Source of the DNA: Cupriavidus consociatus
GTDB lineage: Bacteria > Pseudomonadota > Gammaproteobacteria > Burkholderiales > Burkholderiaceae
DNA: 64,000 nt
Direction of reading: 5' to 3'
Assembly (NCBI RefSeq): GCF_017814975.1
Contig: NZ_JAGIQA010000008.1
Span: 124,001 to 188,000 of the forward strand
Of this stretch, positions 1 to 8,029 are shown piece after piece. Below the pieces are notes generated by a model. It was not told where the DNA came from. It ran no database searches and saw only the letters and a program-made list of their open reading frames with translations. The position numbers and the translations under genes are program-made. Numbering within the stretch: position 1 is the stretch's first letter; each line of letters opens with the position of its first letter.

Positions 1-599
1 ATGAAAGCCGTCACGATTCGCGTCGCGCAAGGAACCGTTGCCACCAAGGGCGCGACGTAAAGCTATCGCATTCGTTGCCTAAGCCGACAATGTCGCCTAG
101 CTGTCGAGTAGTCACCCCCACACCAGAGACTGAAGGGCTGACAGGAAACTGCCAGCACTTTGTCCTTCTTCGCAGTTCGGCGCTCCGTAGCCGAATATCA
201 GCGCGTGTTGGATTGCCAGAGTGCGTAGACCAGCTTCCGCGCCCCATCAGCAGATGCGCGGAGCGTTGATCAGGATGCCGGCACAGCCAAATGTAGGTCC
301 CAGCAGCTTATCCAGGATTGGGCACGACATAAGCGCCGCATCCTTACTGTCCGCAATCCGGCAGCCAGCGAGCCATGAATGACTGTTGCCGCTTGAAAGC
401 TGCCGATGAAATGTCGCTGCGCCGAAGGGCGGAAACGGGTCGATGAGAGACGGCCGGAGTATCGCCTCCCCAGCTATGCCTGAGAGTCGCCGGAGCAACC
501 GCTGAGTTGAACTGGCATCAATCATTCAAGTACCGCAGCGAACCGCTGGCCATTGGCTCACATAGATTCAACCTCACAACCACGCAGTTGCTCGAGAGG
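1..599. other. intergenic, no gene recognised
   Basis: Several overlapping open frames on both strands run through this stretch, but none has a recognisable domain, a convincing ribosome binding site or sensible composition. A 19-codon frame starts at base 1 and stops at 60; it may be chance. The last 80 bases (about 600-680) turn A+T-rich, where the neighbouring truncated gene loses homology. I see nothing else here. Confidence 0.4.
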
Positions 600-1217
600 T
601 TAGGAAAAAGAGTTAGTAGATCTAAGTGGTTGATTGAAAAGAATATTTTTCCACCTAACTGTTAGCAAGGTTCCGAAAGCGTTGTAGGTTCCGGGCTTTT
701 GCCGTTCCATGGCCGCCGTCCAGCCCGGCAGGCGACACTGGTAGCGCATCGGAATCACCGTGAGTTGGCCGTCGCGGACGACCAGAACTGGCGCATAGTA
801 GCCCGGGAAGACGCGCGAATCGCGTGGCAGTAACTCGGAGCGATGCAGATCGGCCAGATTGCGCTGCGCGCGCTGAATCTTGTCGGTGGCGATGCGCTGA
901 TCGTTCTGTGCCTTCTTGGTCGGCTTGGTGGCGAGCGCCCTTTCGGCGCCGGCCAGGCGCGTCTTCTGCTGGAACAACTCAGCCTCGAACGCCGTGGTTT
1001 GCTCACGCTCGGCTGCCGTGATCAGTTCGGCTGCACGCTGTTCGGCTTCGCCGTCCGGCGAAGCGAAGGGGGCAAGCATCGCCTTTGGCAGCTTCGACCA
1101 ATCGCCGCGCCGGCGCCTTTCCCAGAACAGCTCGACGAACAATTCCAGGCTCACCGATGCGCCAAACAGCCTTTGGTATTTTCGATAGTCCGCCTGGATC
1201 TGCACCGAGTAGCACAT
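600..1217 (-). pseudogene. truncated SOS response-associated peptidase (SRAP/YedK/HMCES-like)
   Basis: SRAP proteins use Cys2 to form a DNA-protein crosslink at abasic sites in single-stranded DNA. The frame starts MCYSVQIQADYRKY, giving the required Met-Cys start, and AGGGGA lies just upstream of the ATG. The first ~175 residues look like the long Burkholderiales SRAP form, with a charged helical insert and FPGYYAPV and PMRYQCR blocks. Homology stops right after PGTYNA, within the conserved Tyr-Asn-Ala-Arg region, and about 28 unrelated residues follow before the stop. The C-terminal half of the domain, with its catalytic Glu/His, is missing. An open frame continues upstream of this start, but it is not supported. 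Probably inactive; family assignment is firm. Confidence 0.7.
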
Positions 1218-1447
1218 ACGGGTTCCCCTGAGTGTTTCGGCCGGGCTCCGGATGCGGCCTTCCGCCAATTCTAAGAGCATCCGGGACAATGCGAAAAGAA
1301 GCGGCGTCTCTTGCACTCGGCTTGTCGGACGGTATCCGGACTCCGGTAGATGCGCTTTCCGGTCACCCCCGAATGAGGGGATGCAAGTGAGCGTAGTGCA
1401 TGTGACGATTCCGAGCGACAGGTCTGCGAACTGCCTGTCGACATTTG

Positions 1448-1488
1448 AAGCCCTTGGCAGGCAGGCTAAGGGCTTTTCTTTTTCTTTT
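1448..1488 (+). terminator. Rho-independent terminator-like hairpin
   Basis: AAGCCCTT (1448-1455) pairs with AAGGGCTT (1468-1475) across a 12-base loop, and a T-rich tail follows (TTCTTTTTCTTTT). It points rightwards, but no intact gene lies just upstream. It could end a short leader or small RNA ahead of the DUF2188 fragment. Confidence 0.6.
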
Positions 1489-1558
1489 GTCGGACAGCGC
1501 GTGATACCGACGCCTGGTCGCCAGGCACAGACTGGCTCCATCACTTCAGGAGACAGCC

Positions 1559-2185
1559 ATGCCGGGACAGGACATCCACGTGGTCCCGGCCGACGACCGC
1601 TGGGCCGTTGAGACCGAGGGCGGCCACGCCCGCGAAACATTCGACACTCAGGACGAAGCGATCGCCGCAGGCACGGAGAGAGCCAAGCAGAAGCAGGTCG
1701 AACTGTTCATTCCGTGGAAGCTTCCGGTCAGAACGGGCACATTCCGTACAAATCGCGTCGCTCCCACTTATGTCACGATTCTCATAACTGTTTACTGGAT
1801 GGACGCTGACGTGATTACCGAAACACCCCCGCCCACAACCGCGTCCCGGTGCCTTGGGGCTCTAGAGTTGAACTGCCGCATTCGCCAGTTGCCTTTGCCA
1901 CTGCGCCCACGTGCGCCGGCCGCGGGAATTCTTCGACGGCAACCGTCTGTTGCTATAGAGCTCGGCATTTACCAGCGCCGCAAGCCAAAGCCTTCTGAGG
2001 GGAAGCCAACTTACGGGCGCTGCTTGACGGGGTCAACAAGATCGCTTGTGCAATACGATGCTCCTGTACAGACGGCGGTGGGGGCGTGTCCAGATGACCG
2101 ACAGCAGAGCGAAATTCAATCTTCGCAATACGTGGGAATCGGCAGCACCCGGCTGGGCGAAGTGGGAGCATGTGTTTGCCACTAG
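1559..2185 (+). pseudogene. DUF2188 protein, 3' end replaced
   Basis: The first ~51 codons match the small DUF2188 family: a start MPGQDIHVVPADDRWAV, then an acidic/alanine-rich helix with QDEAIAAGTERAKQ and QVELFI. GGAG lies seven bases before the ATG. Intact members run only ~70-90 residues and end soon after a His-Gly-Arg-Asp-Gly-like turn. Here homology is lost at about base 1711, and the frame runs on for ~157 codons of non-conserved sequence that overlap the methyltransferase start. I read it as a DUF2188 gene cut by recombination. Function of the family is unknown. Confidence 0.55.
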
Positions 2186-2942
2186 TCTTTCGGGCGCCAC
2201 TGACACGCTCATCGATATGGCCGGTATCCGGCCGGGCATGCGCGTTCTCGATCTCGCTTGCGGTGCCGGCAGCCAGAGCATCCAGGCAGCGATGCGAGTG
2301 GGTGCCGACGGCGAAGTGGTCGCCTGTGATTTATCGGGCACCATGCTGGAGCACGTCCGCCGAAATGCCGCTAGTGCCGGTCTTCAGAATATCGAAACGC
2401 TGGAATGCGCAGCAGATGAGTTAGACCAGACATTGGCGCCATTCGACGCGGCGATGTGCCGATTAGGATTGATGCTTTTTCCGTCGCCTGGGGAGGCACT
2501 GGATGCTGTTCAACGCGCACTCAAGCCTGGCGCGCGTTTCGCGGCGCTGGTCTTCACGACGCCGGCCAACAATCCCTTTATGGCTCAGCCTATGGCGATC
2601 CTTTTACGCCACGCGGGCAAGGCTCCTCCCGCGCCCGGACAGCCTGGAATCTTCGCACTGGGAGGCAATGGCGTGTTGGAACGCCTGATGAACGACAGCG
2701 GTCTTGGGGATGTGAAAACCCAGCACGTTCGAGCGCAGCTCGTCTTGCCGAGCGCGTCGGACGCTCTGCAACTGATGCAGGAAGCCGCCGGGGCATACCG
2801 GGCTGTCGTAGCGGACCTCGACGTCGCGGCGAGATTGAAGGCCTGGAACGATGTCTATGAATGCCTAAAGCAGTTCGAAGTCGGTGAAGGCTTCAAGACC
2901 CAGCTTGAACTCATTATCGGGTCGGGCGCCAAGCCAGGATAG
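2094..2942 (+). CDS. class I SAM-dependent methyltransferase
   Basis: A 282-residue soluble protein with a Rossmann-type methyltransferase fold. Motif I is VLDLACGAG (residues ~51-59), the acidic residue after strand 2 is in VVACDLSG, and LMLFPSPGEALDAVQRALKPGARFAALVF forms the later strand. This resembles the UbiE/COQ5 and Methyltransf_11/25 groups; the substrate cannot be told. I chose MTDSRAKFN because a G-rich stretch precedes it and the upstream in-frame residues look non-coding. It stands alone on its strand, next to truncated genes, and belongs to the same broad family as the methyltransferase near 22.3 kb. Not part of a recognisable operon. Confidence 0.8.
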   Translation: MTDSRAKFNLRNTWESAAPGWAKWEHVFATSLSGATDTLIDMAGIRPGMRVLDLACGAGSQSIQAAMRVGADGEVVACDLSGTMLEHVRRNAASAGLQNIETLECAADELDQTLAPFDAAMCRLGLMLFPSPGEALDAVQRALKPGARFAALVFTTPANNPFMAQPMAILLRHAGKAPPAPGQPGIFALGGNGVLERLMNDSGLGDVKTQHVRAQLVLPSASDALQLMQEAAGAYRAVVADLDVAARLKAWNDVYECLKQFEVGEGFKTQLELIIGSGAKPG

Positions 2943-3285
2943 TTTCAACAGGCCGATGCAGATCGGGAGAAAGTTTGAGTCCTCGGCGCTACCGATTTGC
3001 AGGTGTGAGCGAATGGCGGCTCAACAACGATGGACGGCCGTTCCAGACACGAAGAATTGATTGACGCCGAAGGGTCGCGAAAAGAGTATCGAAGGCGGAG
3101 GCCCCTCTCGACGGGATACTTTCGAGATCGTGACATTATGAATGGGACCCCCCTCTTCTGCTGACCAAGCCAGTCCAGGAGGGCAAAACGAAAACAATCC
3201 AAGCCATCTCGCTCAGTGCTTGCCGCCGCAAGTCGCCAACCCACCAGCTTTGCGCAAGGGGCGTGATTGGCGGAAGCTCTCCGAG

Positions 3286-3537
3286 TCAAGACTCCCGACA
3301 ACGAACGCGTGGTAGCGCGTCAGTAGCCTCGGTGTCCGCGCGGCTCTGCCGATTCTCCAGGCGTTGATGCAGCGTCTCGCAGCGGATCAACATCATTTCC
3401 GCGGGAGCCTCCTCCGCGTCAGCTAAGTCAGCTTGCGCGGCGACTTGCAGATAGACTTGTCGCGAGACAACGGCGATGATGACAAGGATGGCGCCGATGC
3501 CAAGCATTCGGACGACGATGCGGAGGGTTGGCGCCAT
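3286..3537 (-). CDS. family A small membrane protein, copy 1 (unknown)
   Basis: An 83-residue protein with one N-terminal membrane segment (residues ~12-30, GIGAILVIIAVVSRQVYL), an acidic stretch ADAEEAPAE, then MLIRCETLHQRLENRQSR. It is clearly homologous to the gene at 36851-37138: the membrane segment, SRQ-YL, the acidic linker, LIRCET-H and L-NR are all shared. The sequences drift in frame after residue ~70, so the C-terminus may be shortened. I chose the ATG that aligns with the start of copy 2; there is no good Shine-Dalgarno. It diverges from the family B gene at 3685, and the gap carries a motif also found at copy 2. No known domain; likely an inner-membrane anchored small protein. 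Confidence 0.6.
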   Translation of the reverse strand: MAPTLRIVVRMLGIGAILVIIAVVSRQVYLQVAAQADLADAEEAPAEMMLIRCETLHQRLENRQSRADTEATDALPRVRCRES

Positions 3538-3573
3538 GGCGACATTGCACGGGATCAGCAAGAGGCGATAGTC

Positions 3574-3586
3574 GGTGAGACTACAC
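3574..3586. promoter_or_regulatory. conserved motif GGTGAGACTACAC between A/B pair 1
   Basis: GGTGAGACTACAC is identical to 37170-37182 in the second A/B pair and differs at one base from 57140-57152 in the third, degenerate locus. It lies ~37 bases upstream of the family A start and ~100 bases before family B. A second shared block, GCAGGATTG-CACG, is at 3617-3630 here and 37213-37226 in pair 2. This could be a shared promoter or a regulator site; which one is inference. Confidence 0.5.
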
Positions 3587-3684
3587 GAGACGGTTTCGCG
3601 ACGGTGTCACGCCTTGGCAGGATTGACACGAACCGTTTGCCGCGGCGGCGAGCTGGCACGTTCGCCGCAGGGGGGCTGAAAAGG

Positions 3685-3930
3685 ATGTCCCGAAAATCGA
3701 TCGAAGCCTTAGCGAGCGGCCACTACTGGGCCGTGCCCCACGCCCCGTTCCCCCTGGACGGCGGCAACGGCCATGATGAGGTTTTTCCCGGCGCCGGCTG
3801 CGTTAGCGACGGCAAGTGGGTGACCTTCTACAAAGACGAGCAAGAAGTGTGGGCGTGCAACGCCGTGTATGCAGCCGCCCATTTCGACTGTTCTGCCCTG
3901 CCCCAGGACTGCACGTCGACGGCCGGCTGA
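3685..3930 (+). CDS. family B small protein, copy 1 (unknown)
   Basis: An 81-residue soluble protein with no signal peptide or membrane segment. It carries SGHYWAVPHAPFPLDG, DEVFPGAGCVSDGKWVTFYK and EVWACNAVYAAAHFD; the two conserved cysteines sit in GA-CVSDG and VWACNA. It has the same length as the gene at 37292-37537, and about two thirds of residues agree. The start is the ATG at 3685, matched in length and position by copy 2. It diverges from family A across 147 bases. I know no domain name for it. Conservation of two copies in the same divergent layout argues that both genes are real. Confidence 0.65.
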   Translation: MSRKSIEALASGHYWAVPHAPFPLDGGNGHDEVFPGAGCVSDGKWVTFYKDEQEVWACNAVYAAAHFDCSALPQDCTSTAG

Positions 3931-4258
3931 GCGCTCGGCAGATGCGCTGCTCCGCGCCGCCAGGCAAACCTAGGCTCCCCGCCCCAGCACAACCGCAAAA
4001 TCGCCCTCCGGACGTTATGTATAAACTGGGCAGCGTCCAACGGCGGTGGCTTCTGGGGGATCGCGGCAAATCAATCAGGCAGGCGCAACTGCCCGCTGAC
4101 TCGCTGGCTGAGACTTCAGGATGCGAAGGAGTTCGCCTCATTTGTCAATGCAGTGCGTAGACAAGGTCTCGCTCGGATACGCTCCCAAGTGGTTCAGCAG
4201 GCGATACTTCGGGTTCAAACTACGCGAACTGTCGATCAAGTGGAATATGTACAGCAAA
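3931..4258. other. intergenic, no gene seen
   Basis: Only short overlapping frames without recognisable motifs occur here. It separates the A/B pair from the XRE/nucleotidyltransferase pair. The right end becomes A+T-rich and should hold the promoter of the XRE gene. Confidence 0.4.
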
Positions 4259-4285
4259 CTAGTCTAATTTCCATATTTTGACTAG
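4259..4285. promoter_or_regulatory. inverted repeat upstream of XRE gene
   Basis: CTAGTC (4259-4264) and GACTAG (4280-4285) form a perfect inverted repeat with a 15-base A+T-rich spacer, ending 12 bases before the XRE start codon. Autorepression through such a site is usual for antitoxin-type HTH proteins; its use here is inference. Confidence 0.4.
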
Positions 4286-4297
4286 AATACTGAACAT

Positions 4298-4963
4298 ATG
4301 CCAGCCTTTACTGATACTACCACAGTCCTAGAACGTCACTTGTTGCTGCAACTCGGCGACCGCATCAAGCGCCTGCGGAAGGCCCAGAACATGAGCACGG
4401 TCGAGATGGCCAAGCGCGTGGGAATCTCACGGACCACACTCTCTGCCGTCGAGGCAGGTGACCCCGCGCCGACGATGGGCACTTACCTTCGCGTCATGTC
4501 GGTCCTCGGTGTGGCCGGTGACCTCGCACTGTTAGTCAGCGACACGTTCCAGCCCCCACCGGCGAATTCAGCAGCCGCCTCTTCCAAGCGTACCAGACCG
4601 CAGGTGCAGGTTATGGTGACGACGGATCCCAGCCGCCATCAAGCTCAGGACTTGCAGAGCATGGCGCTCCACAAGGAGGCGATCCGCATGATTCATGAGG
4701 ACCCTGCGCTACTGGGTCGGGCCCAAGAGGTGCTGAAGGGATGGCGCTCGCAGGGAGACTCACGGTCTGATTCACTTTGGTCGGAGTGGGAGACGATTCT
4801 TGCGAACCGGTCGTGGCGCAAAGTGCTTGGCCGAACTCGACGTGCTCAAGAGCTTCGCCAGGCTTCTCCCTTACCGACGGTTCTACCTGATGCCGTTCGG
4901 CAGGAGGTGCTTGCACAAATCCAGGCGTTGAAGAAAGGTGTTGTCCTCGGGGATCAGGAATGA
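4298..4963 (+). CDS. XRE-family HTH protein, probable antitoxin
   Basis: A 221-residue protein with an N-terminal Cro/C1-type helix-turn-helix (residues ~20-71, core GDRIKRLRKAQNMSTVEMAK then VGISRTTLSAVEAG). The C-terminal ~130 residues have no named domain; they contain short segments such as HKEAIRMIHEDPALLGRAQ that are typical of antitoxins paired with nucleotidyltransferases. Its stop overlaps the next start (ATGA at 4960-4963), so the pair is translationally coupled. A perfect inverted repeat lies directly upstream, consistent with autoregulation. Likely a DNA-binding antitoxin and repressor; the toxin-antitoxin role is inferred from gene order. Confidence 0.75.
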   Translation: MPAFTDTTTVLERHLLLQLGDRIKRLRKAQNMSTVEMAKRVGISRTTLSAVEAGDPAPTMGTYLRVMSVLGVAGDLALLVSDTFQPPPANSAAASSKRTRPQVQVMVTTDPSRHQAQDLQSMALHKEAIRMIHEDPALLGRAQEVLKGWRSQGDSRSDSLWSEWETILANRSWRKVLGRTRRAQELRQASPLPTVLPDAVRQEVLAQIQALKKGVVLGDQE

Positions 4964-5529
4964 ACCGGGAAGATTTGGAGCACATCATTCGGGCTGCGGC
5001 CGACATCACGAACGAATACGAGTTCGTTGTCGTCGGCAGCCAATCGATCCTCGGGCCGATCCCCAACCCTCCGGCGGTCTTCACGATGTCTGCGGAGGCC
5101 GACATCTACCCGCTCAACGCTGTCGACAAGGCAGATGCGATTGATGCCGCCATCGGCGAAGGTTCACGTTTTCACGAGACGTATGGTTACTATGCGCAGG
5201 GCGTCGGGCCTGAGACTGCGTGCCTGCCTGCCGGATGGCAAAACCGCTTGCAACGCATTCAGACGGCGGGCACGAATGGGCGGGTTGGCTATTGCTTGGA
5301 CGTCGTTGACCTGTTTATGGCGAAGGCGGTAGCGGATCGCGATAAGGACCGCGTCTTTTGTATGGCCCTAATCCAATACGGCTATGTTTTGCCGCTCACA
5401 GCGATCAGCCGCGTCGACGATATGCCGATAGAAAAAGCTGCACAGGGACGACTGCGTGCTCGCATCAAGCGCTGGACGAAGGCCTTGCGGGACCAAGGTT
5501 ATGCGGTTCCCGATGGCGACGACGCCTAG
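4960..5529 (+). CDS. DUF6036-like nucleotidyltransferase, probable toxin partner
   Basis: A 189-residue protein of the MNT/AbiEii-like nucleotidyltransferase group. The signature is visible as VVVGSQSILG (Gly-Ser at ~26-27) followed by SAEADIYP, where Glu46 and Asp48 are the likely metal-binding acids. The later VDLFMAKAVADRDKD segment resembles the conserved third region of DUF6036 proteins. It overlaps the XRE gene by four bases, the usual layout of HTH/nucleotidyltransferase toxin-antitoxin modules. Some such toxins add nucleotides to tRNA ends; whether this one does is unknown. Intact, with no frameshift seen. Confidence 0.7.
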   Translation: MNREDLEHIIRAAADITNEYEFVVVGSQSILGPIPNPPAVFTMSAEADIYPLNAVDKADAIDAAIGEGSRFHETYGYYAQGVGPETACLPAGWQNRLQRIQTAGTNGRVGYCLDVVDLFMAKAVADRDKDRVFCMALIQYGYVLPLTAISRVDDMPIEKAAQGRLRARIKRWTKALRDQGYAVPDGDDA

Positions 5530-5609
5530 TGGGAGCTACCTTGTCTTTGGTTACGTTCGGCTCGTAGGTGTAGCAACAACGTTGCGGGGTGCTCGGCAAC
5601 TCGCCATAA

Positions 5610-5639
5610 GCGCCCGTTTTCGGACGTATTCTCGTCTCC
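5610..5639 (+). repeat. 30-bp element, copy 1 of 2
   Basis: GCGCCCGTTTTCGGAC is shared exactly with 49238-49253, and both are followed a few bases later by TCGTCTCC. Both copies lie in intergenic DNA and read the same way. The CGTCTCC end also occurs in the sRNA-like elements at 36.5 and 56.8 kb. Function unknown. Confidence 0.45.
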
Positions 5640-5688
5640 TCTGGAAACCCGCCTCCGCGCCGACCTGCTGCAACGCCCCAACCGACTG

Positions 5689-6468
5689 CTACTTTGATGC
5701 GTGCGCCACAGCTGTGAGAATAACGTTCGCGACATCAACGGGTCGGGACTGCTGAGGCACATGCCCGGCCGGCAGGCTCACCACGTGAGCCGAGATCTTC
5801 TGCGCCATCGCCGTCTGCAGAGCCGGCGGCAGCATGCGGTCTTCCTCGCTCACTACATACCACGACGGTTTCGTCATCCAGGCAGCGGCAGAAACCCTTT
5901 CCTCGAAATTTGTTCCGCGCACGGGACCTTGTGTGGCGGCCATCAGTCTTGCTTGTTCCGTCGTAACGTCTTGGGCGAGGTGTTTCTCCACACCTTCAGG
6001 ACTGAGCGTCAGAAATCCCTCCTTGTCCGTGACGATATGGTTGAAACCTGATGGAGTTGGATAGCCCTTGGACAAGTCAACCACCGATTGCCCTACTGAG
6101 GGGGCGAACGCAGCGACGTAGACCAGCGACTTGACGTTCTCATGCTGGCCCGCCACGGTGATGACGACGCCACCCCATGAGTGTCCCACCAGAACCACCG
6201 GACCGGTCTGCATGTCAAGAGCACGCCGTGTCGCAGCAATGTCGGCGGCCAGAGAGTTCAGCGGGTTTTGGACCGACACGACCTTCAGTCCTCTTTGCTG
6301 AAGTATCGGAATGATCTGGTTCCATGACGAGCCGTCGGCAAATGCGCCATGAACCAGCAGCACAGTAGGCTTCTGGGCGTCGAGGTTGCCGATCGGGGCT
6401 GCAGTCGAGGCCAAGGCAGCGGTTCCCAAAGTCGCGGCAAGAATTGCATTTTTCGAGATCGATTGCAT
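5689..6468 (-). CDS. exported alpha/beta hydrolase
   Basis: A 259-residue alpha/beta hydrolase with an N-terminal hydrophobic segment (residues ~8-23, ending ALASTAAP) that looks like a signal peptide. The oxyanion strand reads VLLVHGAFADGSSW, the nucleophile elbow is GHSWGG (Ser97), an acid is likely in VVSEEDRM (~208-210), and the histidine is in AGHVPQQSRP (~236). This matches the short esterase/EstC-like group often found beside LysR genes. It diverges from the LysR gene at 6592, which probably controls it. The substrate is not predictable. Confidence 0.8.
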   Translation of the reverse strand: MQSISKNAILAATLGTAALASTAAPIGNLDAQKPTVLLVHGAFADGSSWNQIIPILQQRGLKVVSVQNPLNSLAADIAATRRALDMQTGPVVLVGHSWGGVVITVAGQHENVKSLVYVAAFAPSVGQSVVDLSKGYPTPSGFNHIVTDKEGFLTLSPEGVEKHLAQDVTTEQARLMAATQGPVRGTNFEERVSAAAWMTKPSWYVVSEEDRMLPPALQTAMAQKISAHVVSLPAGHVPQQSRPVDVANVILTAVAHASK

Positions 6469-6591
6469 CAGTTCTTATTCCAAGTTGAGGCTAACCCCAT
6501 GGACAGCCGGTTGCGATGTGGTGAGTGTACGTCAGAAACAATGCGGGTAAAATGATGCGAAATGCTCAAGACAATAAACTAGACGTTTCAA

Positions 6592-7485
6592 ATGGACAGA
6601 CTGAGATGCATGGAGGTTTTTGTGCGAGCCGTGGAAGCTGGCTCTATCTCCGCTGCCGCCAAGGACTTGAACCTGTCGTCGCAGCTCGCGGGCAAGCAGA
6701 TACGGGCGCTGGAACAGAGCCTGGGCGTCAAACTGCTGAACCGCACGACTCGCAGTCAGAGCCTGACGGACAGCGGCCAAGTCTTTTACGAGCAGGCAAA
6801 GAACATCCTTGCGGAAATGGAGCTGGCCGAATCAATGATTGCGGAGACTCGCTCGAAACCGCGGGGCCGGCTTCGCGTCAGCGCGCCAATTACCTTTGGC
6901 AGTCATGCGCTGACACCCGAAATCCCGGCGTACCTCAGGCAGCACCCGGAGGTCTCCCTGGACCTATATCTCACCAACCGCACGGTAGACCTGGTGGACG
7001 AGGGTTTCGATATTGTCTTCCGGACTGGGCCGCTTCCAGACAGCTCCTTGCTTGCGAGACCCCTGGCACCGCATCGGCTGCTCCTCTGCGCATCAGCCGA
7101 CTATCTCAAGTCAGCTGCTCCTTTGCGAACGCCAGAAGATCTCCGGCATCATGAATGCCTGGTTTTTTCGCACACGTCGCTACGTACACACTGGTCGTTT
7201 GACGGGCCCCACGGGCGCGTGTCCGTGCCGATTCTCGGCAGATTCTCGACCAACAGCGGCGAGGCGCTTCGGGCAGCTGCAGTTGCAGGTATGGGTGTAC
7301 TTCTGCAGCCGCACGAACTGGTTTCTGAAGAGATCAAGGCCGGGCGCTTAGTCAGGCTTTTGCCGGAGTATGAGCCGCCTGCCCGCCCGTTACATGCACT
7401 GTATGCATCTGATAGACGAATGACGCCGAAGCTGCGGAGTTTTCTGGACTTTGCAGTGCAGAGGTTCGGTGCAAATCGAATGTAG
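6592..7485 (+). CDS. LysR-family regulator
   Basis: A 297-residue LysR-type regulator. The N-terminal winged HTH is clear: MDRLRCMEVFVRAVEAGSIS, AAAKDLNLSSQLAGKQIRAL, then the LNRTTRSQSLTDSG wing. The rest is the two-lobed effector domain (RLRVSAPITFGSHALTPEIP onwards) of the CrgA/DmlR-like subgroup. It sits 123 bases from the divergent hydrolase gene, the standard arrangement for a LysR protein acting on its neighbour. Effector unknown. Confidence 0.85.
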   Translation: MDRLRCMEVFVRAVEAGSISAAAKDLNLSSQLAGKQIRALEQSLGVKLLNRTTRSQSLTDSGQVFYEQAKNILAEMELAESMIAETRSKPRGRLRVSAPITFGSHALTPEIPAYLRQHPEVSLDLYLTNRTVDLVDEGFDIVFRTGPLPDSSLLARPLAPHRLLLCASADYLKSAAPLRTPEDLRHHECLVFSHTSLRTHWSFDGPHGRVSVPILGRFSTNSGEALRAAAVAGMGVLLQPHELVSEEIKAGRLVRLLPEYEPPARPLHALYASDRRMTPKLRSFLDFAVQRFGANRM

Positions 7486-7733
7486 CCAGAAGCGCGCTCC
7501 AAGGGCGGAAAAATAGCCCGGTTCGGACCTGCGCCGTATCCATGCGTTATAGCGCCGGTATCCGTCCGCGGTCGGGGTGCGGCGCATCACATGCCAAAGC
7601 CGGAATTGCGCCGATTTTTGGAAGCGCGTGTGCCGGATGTTCAAATAGTTAAGTGACAGGTGAGGAAAGCCCCGGGGTCGGCGCCGTTCTCGGGACCGCC
7701 CCTAATCCATCGTTCGCCGTCTGCGAACGTCCG

Positions 7734-8024
7734 CTATTCAACTGCTTCCATGATCATCAGATCGGCGACAGCCTTACCTTCCCGGTGAGATTTTGCCGCT
7801 TGGTATTCCGGCGAGTTGTAGCACGCCAGCGCTGCTTCCATGCTCTCAAACTCGACCACGACATTCCTTGGCCGGCTTTCTCCTTCCAGATGTTGCGTGA
7901 ATCCGCCCCTTGCCAACGGCTTTCCACCATATTTTCTAAAGCTCTCCGTCGCGCCCTTTGCGTAGATGGTATAGGCGTCCGCGTCGAAAACTTCCACATG
8001 TGCAACCCAATAAGCTTTAGTCAT
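7734..8024 (-). CDS. DUF1330 protein
   Basis: A 96-residue DUF1330 protein (dimeric alpha/beta barrel fold) with TKAYWVAHVEVFDADAYTIY, the FRKYGGKPLARGG turn, VVVEFESMEAALACYNSPEY and a C-terminal DLMIMEAVE. Members often accompany oxidoreductases; the reaction is unknown. Two in-frame ATGs follow an AGGTG ribosome site at 8031-8035; the second, at 8024, has the better spacing. It lies five bases after the dehydrogenase stop, so the two genes form an operon. Confidence 0.8.
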   Translation of the reverse strand: MTKAYWVAHVEVFDADAYTIYAKGATESFRKYGGKPLARGGFTQHLEGESRPRNVVVEFESMEAALACYNSPEYQAAKSHREGKAVADLMIMEAVE

Positions 8025-8029
8025 CATAG

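Noticed and set aside
1..60. 19-codon frame starting at the first base
   Set aside because: Too short, no context upstream, no recognisable sequence.
2945..3301. 118-codon minus-strand frame
   Set aside because: No motif or ribosome site and Ser/Arg-rich composition typical of a chance frame in G+C-rich DNA.
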